Shown: positions 13,390-18,562 of the stretch, in pieces
Position numbering within the stretch: the first letter of the stretch is position 1
Layout: each line of letters opens with the position of its first letter
Virus record (IMG/VR): IMGVR_UViG_3300021406_000019
Coordinates: 1 to 42,707 of that record
Length of the DNA stretch: 42,707 bases
Direction: 5' to 3' (one strand)
Source of the DNA: a virus
Translations under genes and position numbers: made by a program
The notes under the pieces: model-generated
Database searches by the model: none
The model's input: the letters and a program-made list of their open reading frames with translations, nothing else
Told to the model about the DNA's origin: nothing

Positions 13390-13536
13390 TTAAAAATCCG
13401 GATTGGTTGCGATCCAGAAAACAAGGATTACGAAAAAAACCGCGAATGCGGCAAGTCCGGCAATCCATGACGAATTTTCGATGATGATACCGACTACGAT
13501 GCCGGAACCGAGAATGATGGCGATATTTTTAATCAT
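13390..13536 (-). CDS. Tiny two-helix membrane protein, 48 aa
   Basis: Almost all hydrophobic: 'IAIILGSGIVVGIIIE' and 'WIAGLAAFAVFFVILVFWI' separated by a short polar turn, ending ATNPDF. Its stop is followed after 2 nt by the next membrane gene's ATG. Probably works with that gene. Confidence 0.62.
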   Translation of the reverse strand: MIKNIAIILGSGIVVGIIIENSSWIAGLAAFAVFFVILVFWIATNPDF

Positions 13537-13573
13537 GATTTTTGAAAATTTCTTCGAAATAATGAATGAAGGT

Positions 13574-13598
13574 GGGGAGAATTTTCTGTCTTCTCCCC
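13574..13598 (-). terminator. Intergenic hairpin after the GRDP-like gene
   Basis: Perfect 8-bp stem GGGGAGAA/TTCTCCCC with a 9-nt loop, 32 nt after the stop of 13630..14145. It has no T-run on either side, so it may be a weak terminator or an mRNA-end stabiliser. Confidence 0.45.
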
Positions 13599-13629
13599 GC
13601 GTTATGTACCGACCACTAGTGCAGTTCTC

Positions 13630-14145
13630 CTACTTGTAGAGGCATTTCCCGCACCTGGGCTTGCAACTGTCGGGGCCTCCTGGTCCGCAACATTTATAGG
13701 CGCTAACCCATTGGGACGGGTGAAACGGGATGTGGCGTTCGATCATCGCCTCCACGGTATCCCGCGAAGTCTTTGCCGAACGTACATCGAAGTCATCGCC
13801 ATCCGAAGGACAGTGATGGATGAAGTGTCCCGCGACCCGTTCGCAGAATTCCGCGTAATCGTGCGTATACAGGATGAACGTGTGCCATCCGATGTCTACC
13901 ACGGCTGACGGCGGAAAACCTTCCTGCGGGCTTCTGGCAGCCAGCAATAGGTATCCCAGTGCGCCGTCGAGAATCTGGCGGGCATCCTCGATGGGTATTT
14001 TCTCTTCTTGGGAAATCCGGTTGGAAATCCGGCGGAAAAGCTGTTCGGGAATACTGTCCGCGAAGAACAGTTCATGGTCTTCGGGCTGGTACGGGATGTC
14101 GACGGAATTTCCGTCAACGGTCGTCGTAAGAATCATCTCGTTCAT
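13630..14145 (-). CDS. GRDP-like protein with Cys-rich tail, 171 aa
   Basis: The centre 'VVDIGWHTFILYTHDYAEFC' followed by 'GHFIHHCPSD' matches the signature of the glycine-rich-domain-containing-protein-like family (D-x-x-W-H-x-F-I-L-Y-T...F-C...F-I-H-H), whose biochemical role is unknown. The C-terminus is Cys/Gly/Pro-rich (YKCCGPGGPDSCKPRCGKC) and may bind metal. The gene has a consensus promoter at 14177..14206, a strong AGGAGGG seven bases before the ATG and a hairpin behind it, so it is an independent 'moron'-like unit unlike its coupled neighbours. Confidence 0.82.
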   Translation of the reverse strand: MNEMILTTTVDGNSVDIPYQPEDHELFFADSIPEQLFRRISNRISQEEKIPIEDARQILDGALGYLLLAARSPQEGFPPSAVVDIGWHTFILYTHDYAEFCERVAGHFIHHCPSDGDDFDVRSAKTSRDTVEAMIERHIPFHPSQWVSAYKCCGPGGPDSCKPRCGKCLYK

Positions 14146-14152
14146 AGTCGCA

Positions 14153-14159
14153 CCCTCCT
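14153..14159 (-). promoter_or_regulatory. Strong Shine-Dalgarno (AGGAGGG)
   Basis: AGGAGGG ends 7 nt before the ATG at 14145. It is notable because most starts in this genome lack any such site. Confidence 0.8.
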
Positions 14160-14176
14160 AGTAAGATGCTACAGGA

Positions 14177-14206
14177 AGCGTACCATATGCGTATCTGGTT
14201 TGTCAA
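14177..14206 (-). promoter_or_regulatory. Sigma70-type promoter for the GRDP-like gene
   Basis: Perfect -35 TTGACA (14206-14201), 18-bp spacer, TACGCT at -10 (14182-14177) preceded by TGG. It overlaps the last codons of the upstream gene. Confidence 0.7.
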
Positions 14207-14412
14207 GCAACTTCGGTTTCCTTCTTTGGTTCGGCAGACTGGCCGTTTTGCGACAGGTTATCCGAACCGTCCGTCGCAGGCTGTTCGTCGATGTTGCGAA
14301 GAATGGCGTCGACCTCGTCGGAAACCCCCGTAGTTAATTCCCATTCAATAGCATAGGCGAGGGATTGGATCGCGTGCTTTATCGCCGCAAGTTGTTTATC
14401 GATGTCGTCCAT
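14203..14412 (-). CDS. Hypothetical acidic protein, 69 aa
   Basis: A helical first half (MDDIDKQLAAIKHAIQSLAY) and a disordered acidic tail (NIDEQPATDGSDNLSQNGQS). It starts 1 nt after the upstream stop. Not recognised; could be a small regulator or inhibitor. Confidence 0.65.
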   Translation of the reverse strand: MDDIDKQLAAIKHAIQSLAYAIEWELTTGVSDEVDAILRNIDEQPATDGSDNLSQNGQSAEPKKETEVA

Positions 14413-14413
14413 A

Positions 14414-14743
14414 TCAAATTTTGAATAAATCTTTTTTCATTTCCATAAGTCGTCCTAAATTTTTTCCACCGATAGAACCATCTCCTAATTCCGCATCCTC
14501 TCTATCGGGCAATCCTATAGATTTCAAGCTGACTCCCATAGCTAAATATTCATGTACGATATCATCGGCAGGAAAAATTTCTTTTATGGAAGTTGTCTTG
14601 ATAACCCTATCTTCCAAAACCAGTCTTTCCGCGCCATCGAGCATTGCCTTTTGATACTGCCGGAATGTCGGCTCGTCAATCAAGGTTTCTCGCGTCTCGT
14701 AATCACCACCATCAACATAAACCATCATCTTGAAATATCTCAT
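14414..14743 (-). CDS. Hypothetical protein, 109 aa
   Basis: No family recognised. Mixed alpha/beta protein (MRYFKMMVYVDGGDY...FRQYQKAMLDGAERLVLED...VIKTTSIKEIFP). It overlaps the replication initiator's stop by ATGA and is therefore translated with it, which hints at a role in early replication or its control. Confidence 0.75.
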   Translation of the reverse strand: MRYFKMMVYVDGGDYETRETLIDEPTFRQYQKAMLDGAERLVLEDRVIKTTSIKEIFPADDIVHEYLAMGVSLKSIGLPDREDAELGDGSIGGKNLGRLMEMKKDLFKI

Positions 14744-15477
14744 GTTATTATGACTGCCTTAATTTTGTTGGCTACCTGTTTCGTCTCTAACTCAGATTTT
14801 TTCGCCATATACGTGGCGATATTGTTTTCCAGTTGTACAGGGGTTGTACTTTTCGGCCAATATTGCTGACCGTTTATCTTCGGGAGTGCCGCAATCATCG
14901 CCTCCAGTTTTTCGCGGCCAAACTTTTTCAGCAACCGTTCAACTGCTTTTCTCTGGGGAGGGGAGCCGTATAGTTTTTGAATCAATGGATTTACCGACTC
15001 GAATAGTTTAATTATTTCCGGTATTTCACCTCCCCCGCTCGCGGGGGGTATTCTCTTCTCTTCTCTTCTCTTCTCTATTCTATTCTTTTCTATTCTAGCG
15101 TTATCATTCGCGTTATCAGGCGTTATCAGGCGTTTCTTTTCCCTGAATTTTTTAACTCGTTCATACGGAGTCATATATTTTTCCTGCCTTTTATGCCAGT
15201 TCAGTACCGTTATCACTCCGTTATCATCCGTTTCAATCATCTTCAATTTAGAAAATTTTGATAACGCGCCCAGCGTTTCATCCCAAGCGTCGTCAACGGG
15301 GTCTAAACCAGCTCTTCGCATAAGAGAATCTTCCGATAAATTTACCACCACGCCATCACTTTCACTGGCAAAGCAAAGCAGGCTTATCCAGCAACTTCTC
15401 TCCGATGGAGAAAGTGATTCGATCTTGGGATCGCCAAGATATTCCATCCCATAAAATTTGAACCAAAGATTCGGCAT
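14740..15477 (-). CDS. Replication initiator / replisome-organiser-like protein, 245 aa
   Basis: The N-terminal winged-helix part (NLWFKFYGMEYLGDPKIESL, 'ERSCWISLLCFAS', 'LMRRAGL', 'ITVLNWHKRQEKYMTPYERV') matches the DnaD-like/replisome organiser proteins of many phages, which bind the origin and recruit the host helicase. A low-complexity hinge (ARIEKNRIEKRREEKR, about 120-137) leads to a C-terminal helical domain 'KLYGSPPQRKAVERLLKKFG'. The hinge is encoded by a 5-nt tandem repeat. Start taken as MPNLWFKF; an upstream non-ATG start is possible. The structured region and DnaA boxes just upstream fit an origin. Confidence 0.8.
   Translation of the reverse strand: MPNLWFKFYGMEYLGDPKIESLSPSERSCWISLLCFASESDGVVVNLSEDSLMRRAGLDPVDDAWDETLGALSKFSKLKMIETDDNGVITVLNWHKRQEKYMTPYERVKKFREKKRLITPDNANDNARIEKNRIEKRREEKRIPPASGGGEIPEIIKLFESVNPLIQKLYGSPPQRKAVERLLKKFGREKLEAMIAALPKINGQQYWPKSTTPVQLENNIATYMAKKSELETKQVANKIKAVIIT
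15032..15047. other. GC hairpin inside the initiator gene
   Basis: CCCCCGC and GCGGGGG separated by 2 bases, at the boundary between hinge and C-terminal domain. Strong secondary structure in DNA or RNA next to a slippery repeat. Confidence 0.6.
15051..15096. repeat. Pentanucleotide tandem repeat (TTCTC/TATTC units)
   Basis: Five perfect TTCTC units (15051-15075) followed by four related TATTC/TTTTC units. It encodes the charged hinge of the initiator. Because the unit is not a multiple of three, copy-number change would shift the frame. Confidence 0.8.
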
Positions 15478-15500
15478 TTTTAAGTTTTTTTTATATATAA

Positions 15501-15538
15501 AAGACAAAAGCCCCTGCGTGAACAGAGGCTTGTGTCTT
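15501..15538 (-). terminator. Hairpin terminator T2 upstream of the initiator gene
   Basis: In minus-strand RNA AAGACA/TGTCTT and AGCCTCTG/CAGGGGCT form a two-part stem (one G-U pair that would be C-A in the opposite strand), 6-nt loop TTCACG, tail TTTTATATAT. The loop plus flank (15516-15523) is complementary to 15545-15552, so an alternative upstream pairing would destroy it. Confidence 0.7.
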
Positions 15539-15870
15539 CCAACGGTTCACGCCGCAATGGAAACGGGACTATATAATTCTAACTCATTGGTAAAAAATAA
15601 CAACTGCACTTCCAGTCCCCGCGAGCCGAATTGTTGGGATGATAATGAAGTTTCTCCGAAGGGAAACTTTATGCCAAGATTTCTCAGAGGCATCACCTTT
15701 TAATTCAAATCGTGGGGAATAGAATAGTTCCGATAACCGCAGCTATCGGGGACTGGAAGCTATCTTATTTTCAAAGCGATTCCCTGAGTGATGGGAGTTC
15801 CTCGCGAAAGGATAAAATTCAATACCGGATGAATTTCCCCTCCCATCATTCAGAGAACCACTAAAACGTA
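15539..15870 (-). ncRNA. Highly structured non-coding region (candidate RNA or origin)
   Basis: No gene found in about 330 nt, but dense dyads: a 12-bp inverted repeat 15609-15620/15748-15759; a cUUCGg-capped hairpin 15649-15668; a hairpin at 15730-15749; a 16-bp near-perfect stem 15782-15797/15840-15855 enclosing two smaller hairpins, one with AAATTCA/TGAATTT arms. It lies between two terminators on the minus strand and ahead of the initiator gene. It could be a stable RNA, a leader with regulatory folding, or origin DNA. No known family recognised. Confidence 0.6.
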
Positions 15871-15900
15871 AAATCCCGCTCGTAGGAGCGAGCAGGACTT
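15871..15900 (-). terminator. Hairpin terminator T1 after the HTH gene
   Basis: 12-bp stem in minus-strand RNA (15900-15889 with 15882-15871), perfect only with two G-U pairs, loop CTCCTA, tail TTTTACGTTTT. The loop and inner stem (15880-15891) are also perfectly complementary over 12 bp to 15911-15922 just upstream, so terminator and anti-terminator are mutually exclusive. Confidence 0.72.
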
Positions 15901-15957
15901 TACGCACCATTCGCTCCTACGAATGACGAATTACAAATACAGTTTACTCCGAAAATG

Positions 15958-15966
15958 TTTTCCACA
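15958..15966 (+). promoter_or_regulatory. DnaA-box-like site TTTTCCACA
   Basis: A one-mismatch relative of TTATCCACA, in the same orientation as the perfect box at 16327 and on the other side of the HTH gene. Confidence 0.45.
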
Positions 15967-15974
15967 GCAAGCCC

Positions 15975-16283
15975 CTACCAAATCCCCCGTATTTCCTGCT
16001 TTTTTGGACGTACAAACGTCTTGCCACGCCGTTTTGCGTCTTCTTTCAGGTACGAAAGATAGTCCCTGCCGCGTATTTTTTTTGGCGAATTTTTGTACGG
16101 ATTATACGTTCCGTGCGTACCGCCGAGGAAGGTAGGCTTCTTGCTGTTCAATGCGCCGATCCAGTAGAGAACGCTTGTGTGATGGCAACCGAATTTATCA
16201 GCGATGGCTTCGACGGGAACGCCCGCGTCGTGCATTACCTTCATTTCCGCAGCTTCTTCCTTCGTAAATTTTCGCCATGGCAT
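15975..16283 (-). CDS. Helix-turn-helix DNA-binding protein, 102 aa
   Basis: The N-terminal 'FTKEEAAEMKVMHDAGVPVEAIADKFGCHHTSVLYWI' (residues 6-42) is a homeodomain-like helix-turn-helix of the Hin/transposase type. The rest is basic (YNPYKNSPKKIRGRDYLSYL, EDAKRRGKTFVRPKKQE) and may contact DNA. It has a private TATACT promoter six bases before the ATG and terminator T1 behind, so it is a monocistronic unit inside the control region. A role as regulator of the flanking transcription units or of replication is likely. Confidence 0.82.
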   Translation of the reverse strand: MPWRKFTKEEAAEMKVMHDAGVPVEAIADKFGCHHTSVLYWIGALNSKKPTFLGGTHGTYNPYKNSPKKIRGRDYLSYLKEDAKRRGKTFVRPKKQEIRGIW

Positions 16284-16289
16284 CCGTTT

Positions 16290-16295
16290 AGTATA
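16290..16295 (-). promoter_or_regulatory. -10 element TATACT, leaderless, for the HTH gene
   Basis: TATACT, six bases (AAACGG), then the ATG at 16283. A dyad TGAA-TAT-TTCA lies just upstream and could be an autoregulatory operator. Confidence 0.6.
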
Positions 16296-16326
16296 CTATT
16301 CGTTTCATGAAATATTCATACACGCG

Positions 16327-16335
16327 TTATCCACA
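16327..16335 (+). promoter_or_regulatory. Perfect DnaA box TTATCCACA
   Basis: Exact consensus DnaA-binding 9-mer in the 262-nt intergenic region upstream of the HTH gene. It supports an origin of replication or host DnaA-responsive control here. Confidence 0.6.
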
Positions 16336-16370
16336 GTATTGATACTATATCGTGGGTATGGTGTAGTAAC

Positions 16371-16400
16371 TTGACGGACTCTGGTTGCGTTGTATATAAT
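16371..16400 (+). promoter_or_regulatory. Plus-strand sigma70 promoter
   Basis: TTGACG (16371-16376), 18-bp spacer, perfect TATAAT (16395-16400). A GGACTC/GAGTCC dyad flanks the -10 region. It is the only strong promoter I find on the plus strand. Confidence 0.65.
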
Positions 16401-16406
16401 GGAGTC

Positions 16407-16455
16407 CATAAAGCCGATTACGCCGCTTGCGACGTTAAAAATCGGCTTTTTGCGT
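16407..16455 (+). ncRNA. Short hairpin RNA on the plus strand
   Basis: From the predicted start near 16407 the transcript runs directly into a 10-bp stem AAAGCCGATT/AATCGGCTTT (16410-16419/16440-16449) followed by a T-run, a rho-independent terminator. The predicted product is a hairpin RNA of only about 45-50 nt with no coding potential, in the one place where transcription is divergent. Confidence 0.5.
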
Positions 16456-16460
16456 ATTTA

Positions 16461-16500
16461 GGGAAAAAACAAGGCCGAAAATCGTGGAAGATGTCGGCCT
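16461..16500 (-). terminator. Rho-independent terminator of the late operon
   Basis: Minus-strand stem AGGCCGA/TCGGCCT (16500-16494 with 16478-16472), 15-nt loop, tail TTGTTTTTTCCC. It sits 46 nt after the last gene of the structural and lysis block. Confidence 0.75.
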
Positions 16501-16545
16501 GTAGTGTTCCATGAAGGGAAAATCAGGTGCTGATGGGGTTTCGTT

Positions 16546-16731
16546 TCATGCGCCCATTCCATGCAACCGAGACTCGGTGTAGTTCCCTGGACGGAGCGTT
16601 ATTTCTTGGTGCTCGAGAGCAGAGAATTGTTTTTCGGCCATCCAAAGTTCCGTATGGCCTTTCGCAAAGATAAGCCAGAGAAGCTTGTAGATACATCCTC
16701 CCTGGATGATGAAGTGGTTGGCGGTGTTCAT
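16546..16731 (-). CDS. Hypothetical small protein, 61 aa
   Basis: Unrecognised 61-residue protein with a hydrophobic start (FIIQGGCIYKLLWLIFAKG, residues 7-25) that may be membrane-associated. The start overlaps the zinc-ribbon gene's stop as ATGA. Last gene before the late terminator. Confidence 0.55.
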   Translation of the reverse strand: MNTANHFIIQGGCIYKLLWLIFAKGHTELWMAEKQFSALEHQEITLRPGNYTESRLHGMGA

Positions 16732-16940
16732 TGGACGTATCCCGTGAACGGCAGAAGCATCTGGCGGCTTACGGAAGCGTTAAACGCGTTTGTCGCCGGA
16801 TTCTCCGGCAGGCGTTTCTGGCAGCGCGAGCAGCGGTTATTGTTATGATCCACAACCGAAAGGCGCAGATAACAACTTGGGCAAATAGGCATCGCAGGGC
16901 GAGCCGATGAAGCAGCACTTTTCTTTTCCATACCATGCAA
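16728..16940 (-). CDS. Zinc-ribbon-like protein, 70 aa
   Basis: 'CPSCYLRLSVVDHNNNRCSRC' spans residues 20-40, giving two C-x2-C knuckles in classical zinc-ribbon spacing. The tail is polar with Ala/Asn. An AGGAG lies 5 nt before the ATG at 16940, one of few Shine-Dalgarno sites here; an internal ATG at 16931 is an alternative. Probably a small nucleic-acid or protein adaptor. Confidence 0.68.
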   Translation of the reverse strand: MHGMEKKSAASSARPAMPICPSCYLRLSVVDHNNNRCSRCQKRLPENPATNAFNASVSRQMLLPFTGYVQ

Positions 16941-17032
16941 TCTCCTGTGAATGAGCTGGGGGAGGCGGCAGAATACTCTGCGAGCTTTGGGAAGCCTTTT
17001 ATACGCCCCCGTGATTCCAGTCCGCGAATGGG

Positions 17033-17104
17033 CTGGGAGCTAGGTACGGGAAAGAGCGACTTTCCAATGGCAGAGCTGCTGCCGAATATACGCCTAGCTC
17101 CCAA
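17033..17104 (-). ncRNA. Three-way-junction RNA element before the zinc-ribbon gene
   Basis: An 11-bp perfect inverted repeat (17034-17044/17093-17103) encloses two further perfect hairpins, GGCAG/CTGCC and GGAAAG/CTTTCC, with short single-stranded joints: a compact three-way junction of about 72 nt in the 168-nt gap between holin and zinc-ribbon genes. It could be a regulatory 5' UTR element or a processing site. Nothing coding is seen in the gap. Confidence 0.55.
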
Positions 17105-17108
17105 CCTA

Positions 17109-17351
17109 CTAGGGGGTGGGAGGGGTTGGAGGAACGTCAACCGTGTCGGTAGCGGGAATATATTTCCGGAAGAAGTTTATCCCTGTGCTCGCGAGTGCCG
17201 CGCCTTCGAGAACGAGAAGGGCGTGAAGGTCAAACGTTCCCGATGCAAGCCACGTCGTCGCGGTAACGAACAATGCGCCGCCTTCCGCAATAAGAAAACC
17301 CTTTCCGACCGAGATAAGTTCTTCCTCTGAAATGCTGAATGATACGGACAT
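17109..17351 (-). CDS. Putative holin, two membrane helices, 80 aa
   Basis: Short protein with a polar N-terminus (SFSISEEELISVGKG), two hydrophobic helices at about 18-36 and 43-60, and a proline-rich tail (VDVPPTPPTP). Size and topology match class II holins, and it directly follows the M23 endolysin. Its private TATAAT promoter six bases before the ATG overlaps the endolysin stop, which could allow separate timing of lysis. Confidence 0.75.
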   Translation of the reverse strand: MSVSFSISEEELISVGKGFLIAEGGALFVTATTWLASGTFDLHALLVLEGAALASTGINFFRKYIPATDTVDVPPTPPTP

Positions 17352-17357
17352 AGTTTT

Positions 17358-17363
17358 ATTATA
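17358..17363 (-). promoter_or_regulatory. -10 element TATAAT, leaderless, for the holin gene
   Basis: A perfect TATAAT, then AAAACT, then ATG at 17351: the same six-base spacing as the other leaderless promoters. No -35 is evident. Confidence 0.6.
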
Positions 17364-18033
17364 TATATTTTTTAAGAATCGCTTCGACCTCGGATAATAT
17401 CTGATCCCTAAGCGATGGTGTATTTACAGTATCTTTTGCTACGGCCGATACTATCGTCTGCGAATTCTGGACTGCTTGGGCTTCGGTGTCTGCATCCTGC
17501 GCGAACGTTCCCGTAAAGAAGGGCATGGGGTCAATACAACCGCCGTATCCGTTATTCGGGTCGAGTTCATGGTCTTCCCCGTCGGTCGGCACGAGGCCGA
17601 AATGTAAATGGTCGCCAGATGACTCGTAGGGTGCACCCGTATTGTCGGTATAACCCAGTAATGCCCCCACTGTTACCGCGATCGAAGTGCCGTCCGTAGG
17701 AATTAACGGATGGTACACAGGGTCGTCTTTGCCGATGAGATGCCAGAGGATGACGTTATACTGCTGTCCTGCTTCGCTGGAGGGCGTCCTGATGTAGATT
17801 CCATCCCCGCCATGGGAATCAGTCGCATAAAACGCTTCGCCGTCGCACGGGGCGTATAGGGGCGTTGCGTGGGGTGCGGTGAAGTCAATCCCGTTATGAC
17901 CCTTCCAGCCAAATTTGGCGTAGTAATCGGGGTTCTGGCCGAAGAGTTGGTTGATGCCTGCGCCGACAGTTTTCCCCGTCATGTCGAGGGGAAGGCCAAG
18001 GTTGGGTTTTACCGCGAAATAGAGCTGGAGCAT
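17359..18033 (-). CDS. M23/LytM-type endopeptidase, putative endolysin, 224 aa
   Basis: Zinc metallopeptidase that cuts peptide cross-links of peptidoglycan. 'GHNGIDF' gives zinc ligands H46 and D50, 'ILWHL' gives H98, and 'GDHLHFGL' gives H142 and H144, the full LytM set. No signal peptide, so it needs the adjacent holin for export. The C-terminal 50 residues (AQAVQNSQTIVSAVAKDTV) are a helical tail. It starts by TAATG overlap with the XhlA-like gene. An M23 endolysin implies a host with ordinary cross-linked peptidoglycan. Confidence 0.92.
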   Translation of the reverse strand: MLQLYFAVKPNLGLPLDMTGKTVGAGINQLFGQNPDYYAKFGWKGHNGIDFTAPHATPLYAPCDGEAFYATDSHGGDGIYIRTPSSEAGQQYNVILWHLIGKDDPVYHPLIPTDGTSIAVTVGALLGYTDNTGAPYESSGDHLHFGLVPTDGEDHELDPNNGYGGCIDPMPFFTGTFAQDADTEAQAVQNSQTIVSAVAKDTVNTPSLRDQILSEVEAILKKYI

Positions 18034-18353
18034 TATTTTACGTAATGAATAATAAGGCCTACCACGCCGACAATAAGAGTCATGGCGACGGTTGCCGTCG
18101 ACCAGCTTAACCGAAAGGCATCCCGTTCCCCCTTATTTTCCGACATTTTGTTTTCAATCTTGCCGATCCGGTCTTCTGCTTTTTCCAACCTACCGTTCCG
18201 TATTTCGTTCTGCCGCACGATTTCATCGAGTCTCTGGGTAAGAGACAGCCCCATGGACTCCACCGTACCCTGCAGTTTCCCTAAAATCCACGTGTTCTGG
18301 GCGTGCTGGTCGCTGGCAGGGGAAGAAATCGGTGGAGCGTCAAAATCGGCCAT
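18033..18353 (-). CDS. XhlA-like coiled-coil membrane protein, 106 aa
   Basis: A long coiled coil (LTQRLDEIVRQNEIRNGRLEKAEDRIGKIENK, about 35-70) is followed by one C-terminal membrane helix (TATVAMTLIVGVVGLIIHYV). This layout and its position between fibre and endolysin genes match XhlA/hemolysin-type lysis accessory proteins. The start at 18353 is 1 nt after the upstream stop. Confidence 0.75.
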   Translation of the reverse strand: MADFDAPPISSPASDQHAQNTWILGKLQGTVESMGLSLTQRLDEIVRQNEIRNGRLEKAEDRIGKIENKMSENKGERDAFRLSWSTATVAMTLIVGVVGLIIHYVK

Positions 18354-18354
18354 A

Positions 18355-18561
18355 TCAGACTTTAGGGGTTGTTGCTTGTACAGCATTGGGAAATTGCTGG
18401 TTGAAAGCAGTTAATTTTTGTTGGAGTGCTGCATTTTCCGTTTGTAACTGGGTAATCTGTGCGGCAATGACGGTTATGTGCGCCTGTGCCTGGAGGGGAT
18501 CGAAGGGGACGAGGTTCTGTTCCGAATATGTTCCGTCGGGATTTGCGATAAAGGTAGGCAT
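18355..18561 (-). CDS. Small coiled-coil protein, 68 aa
   Basis: N-terminal 'MPTFIANPDGTYSEQNLVPF' followed by a heptad-rich helix (ITVIAAQITQLQTENAALQQKL). The start follows the fibre stop by one base (TAA-C-ATG). It could be a fibre chaperone or trimerising accessory, judged only by position and shape. Confidence 0.7.
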   Translation of the reverse strand: MPTFIANPDGTYSEQNLVPFDPLQAQAHITVIAAQITQLQTENAALQQKLTAFNQQFPNAVQATTPKV

Positions 18562-18562
18562 G

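Noticed and set aside
15051-15096. CRISPR-like repeat array
   Set aside because: Units are 5 nt, contiguous and inside a coding region; there are no spacers and no cas genes.
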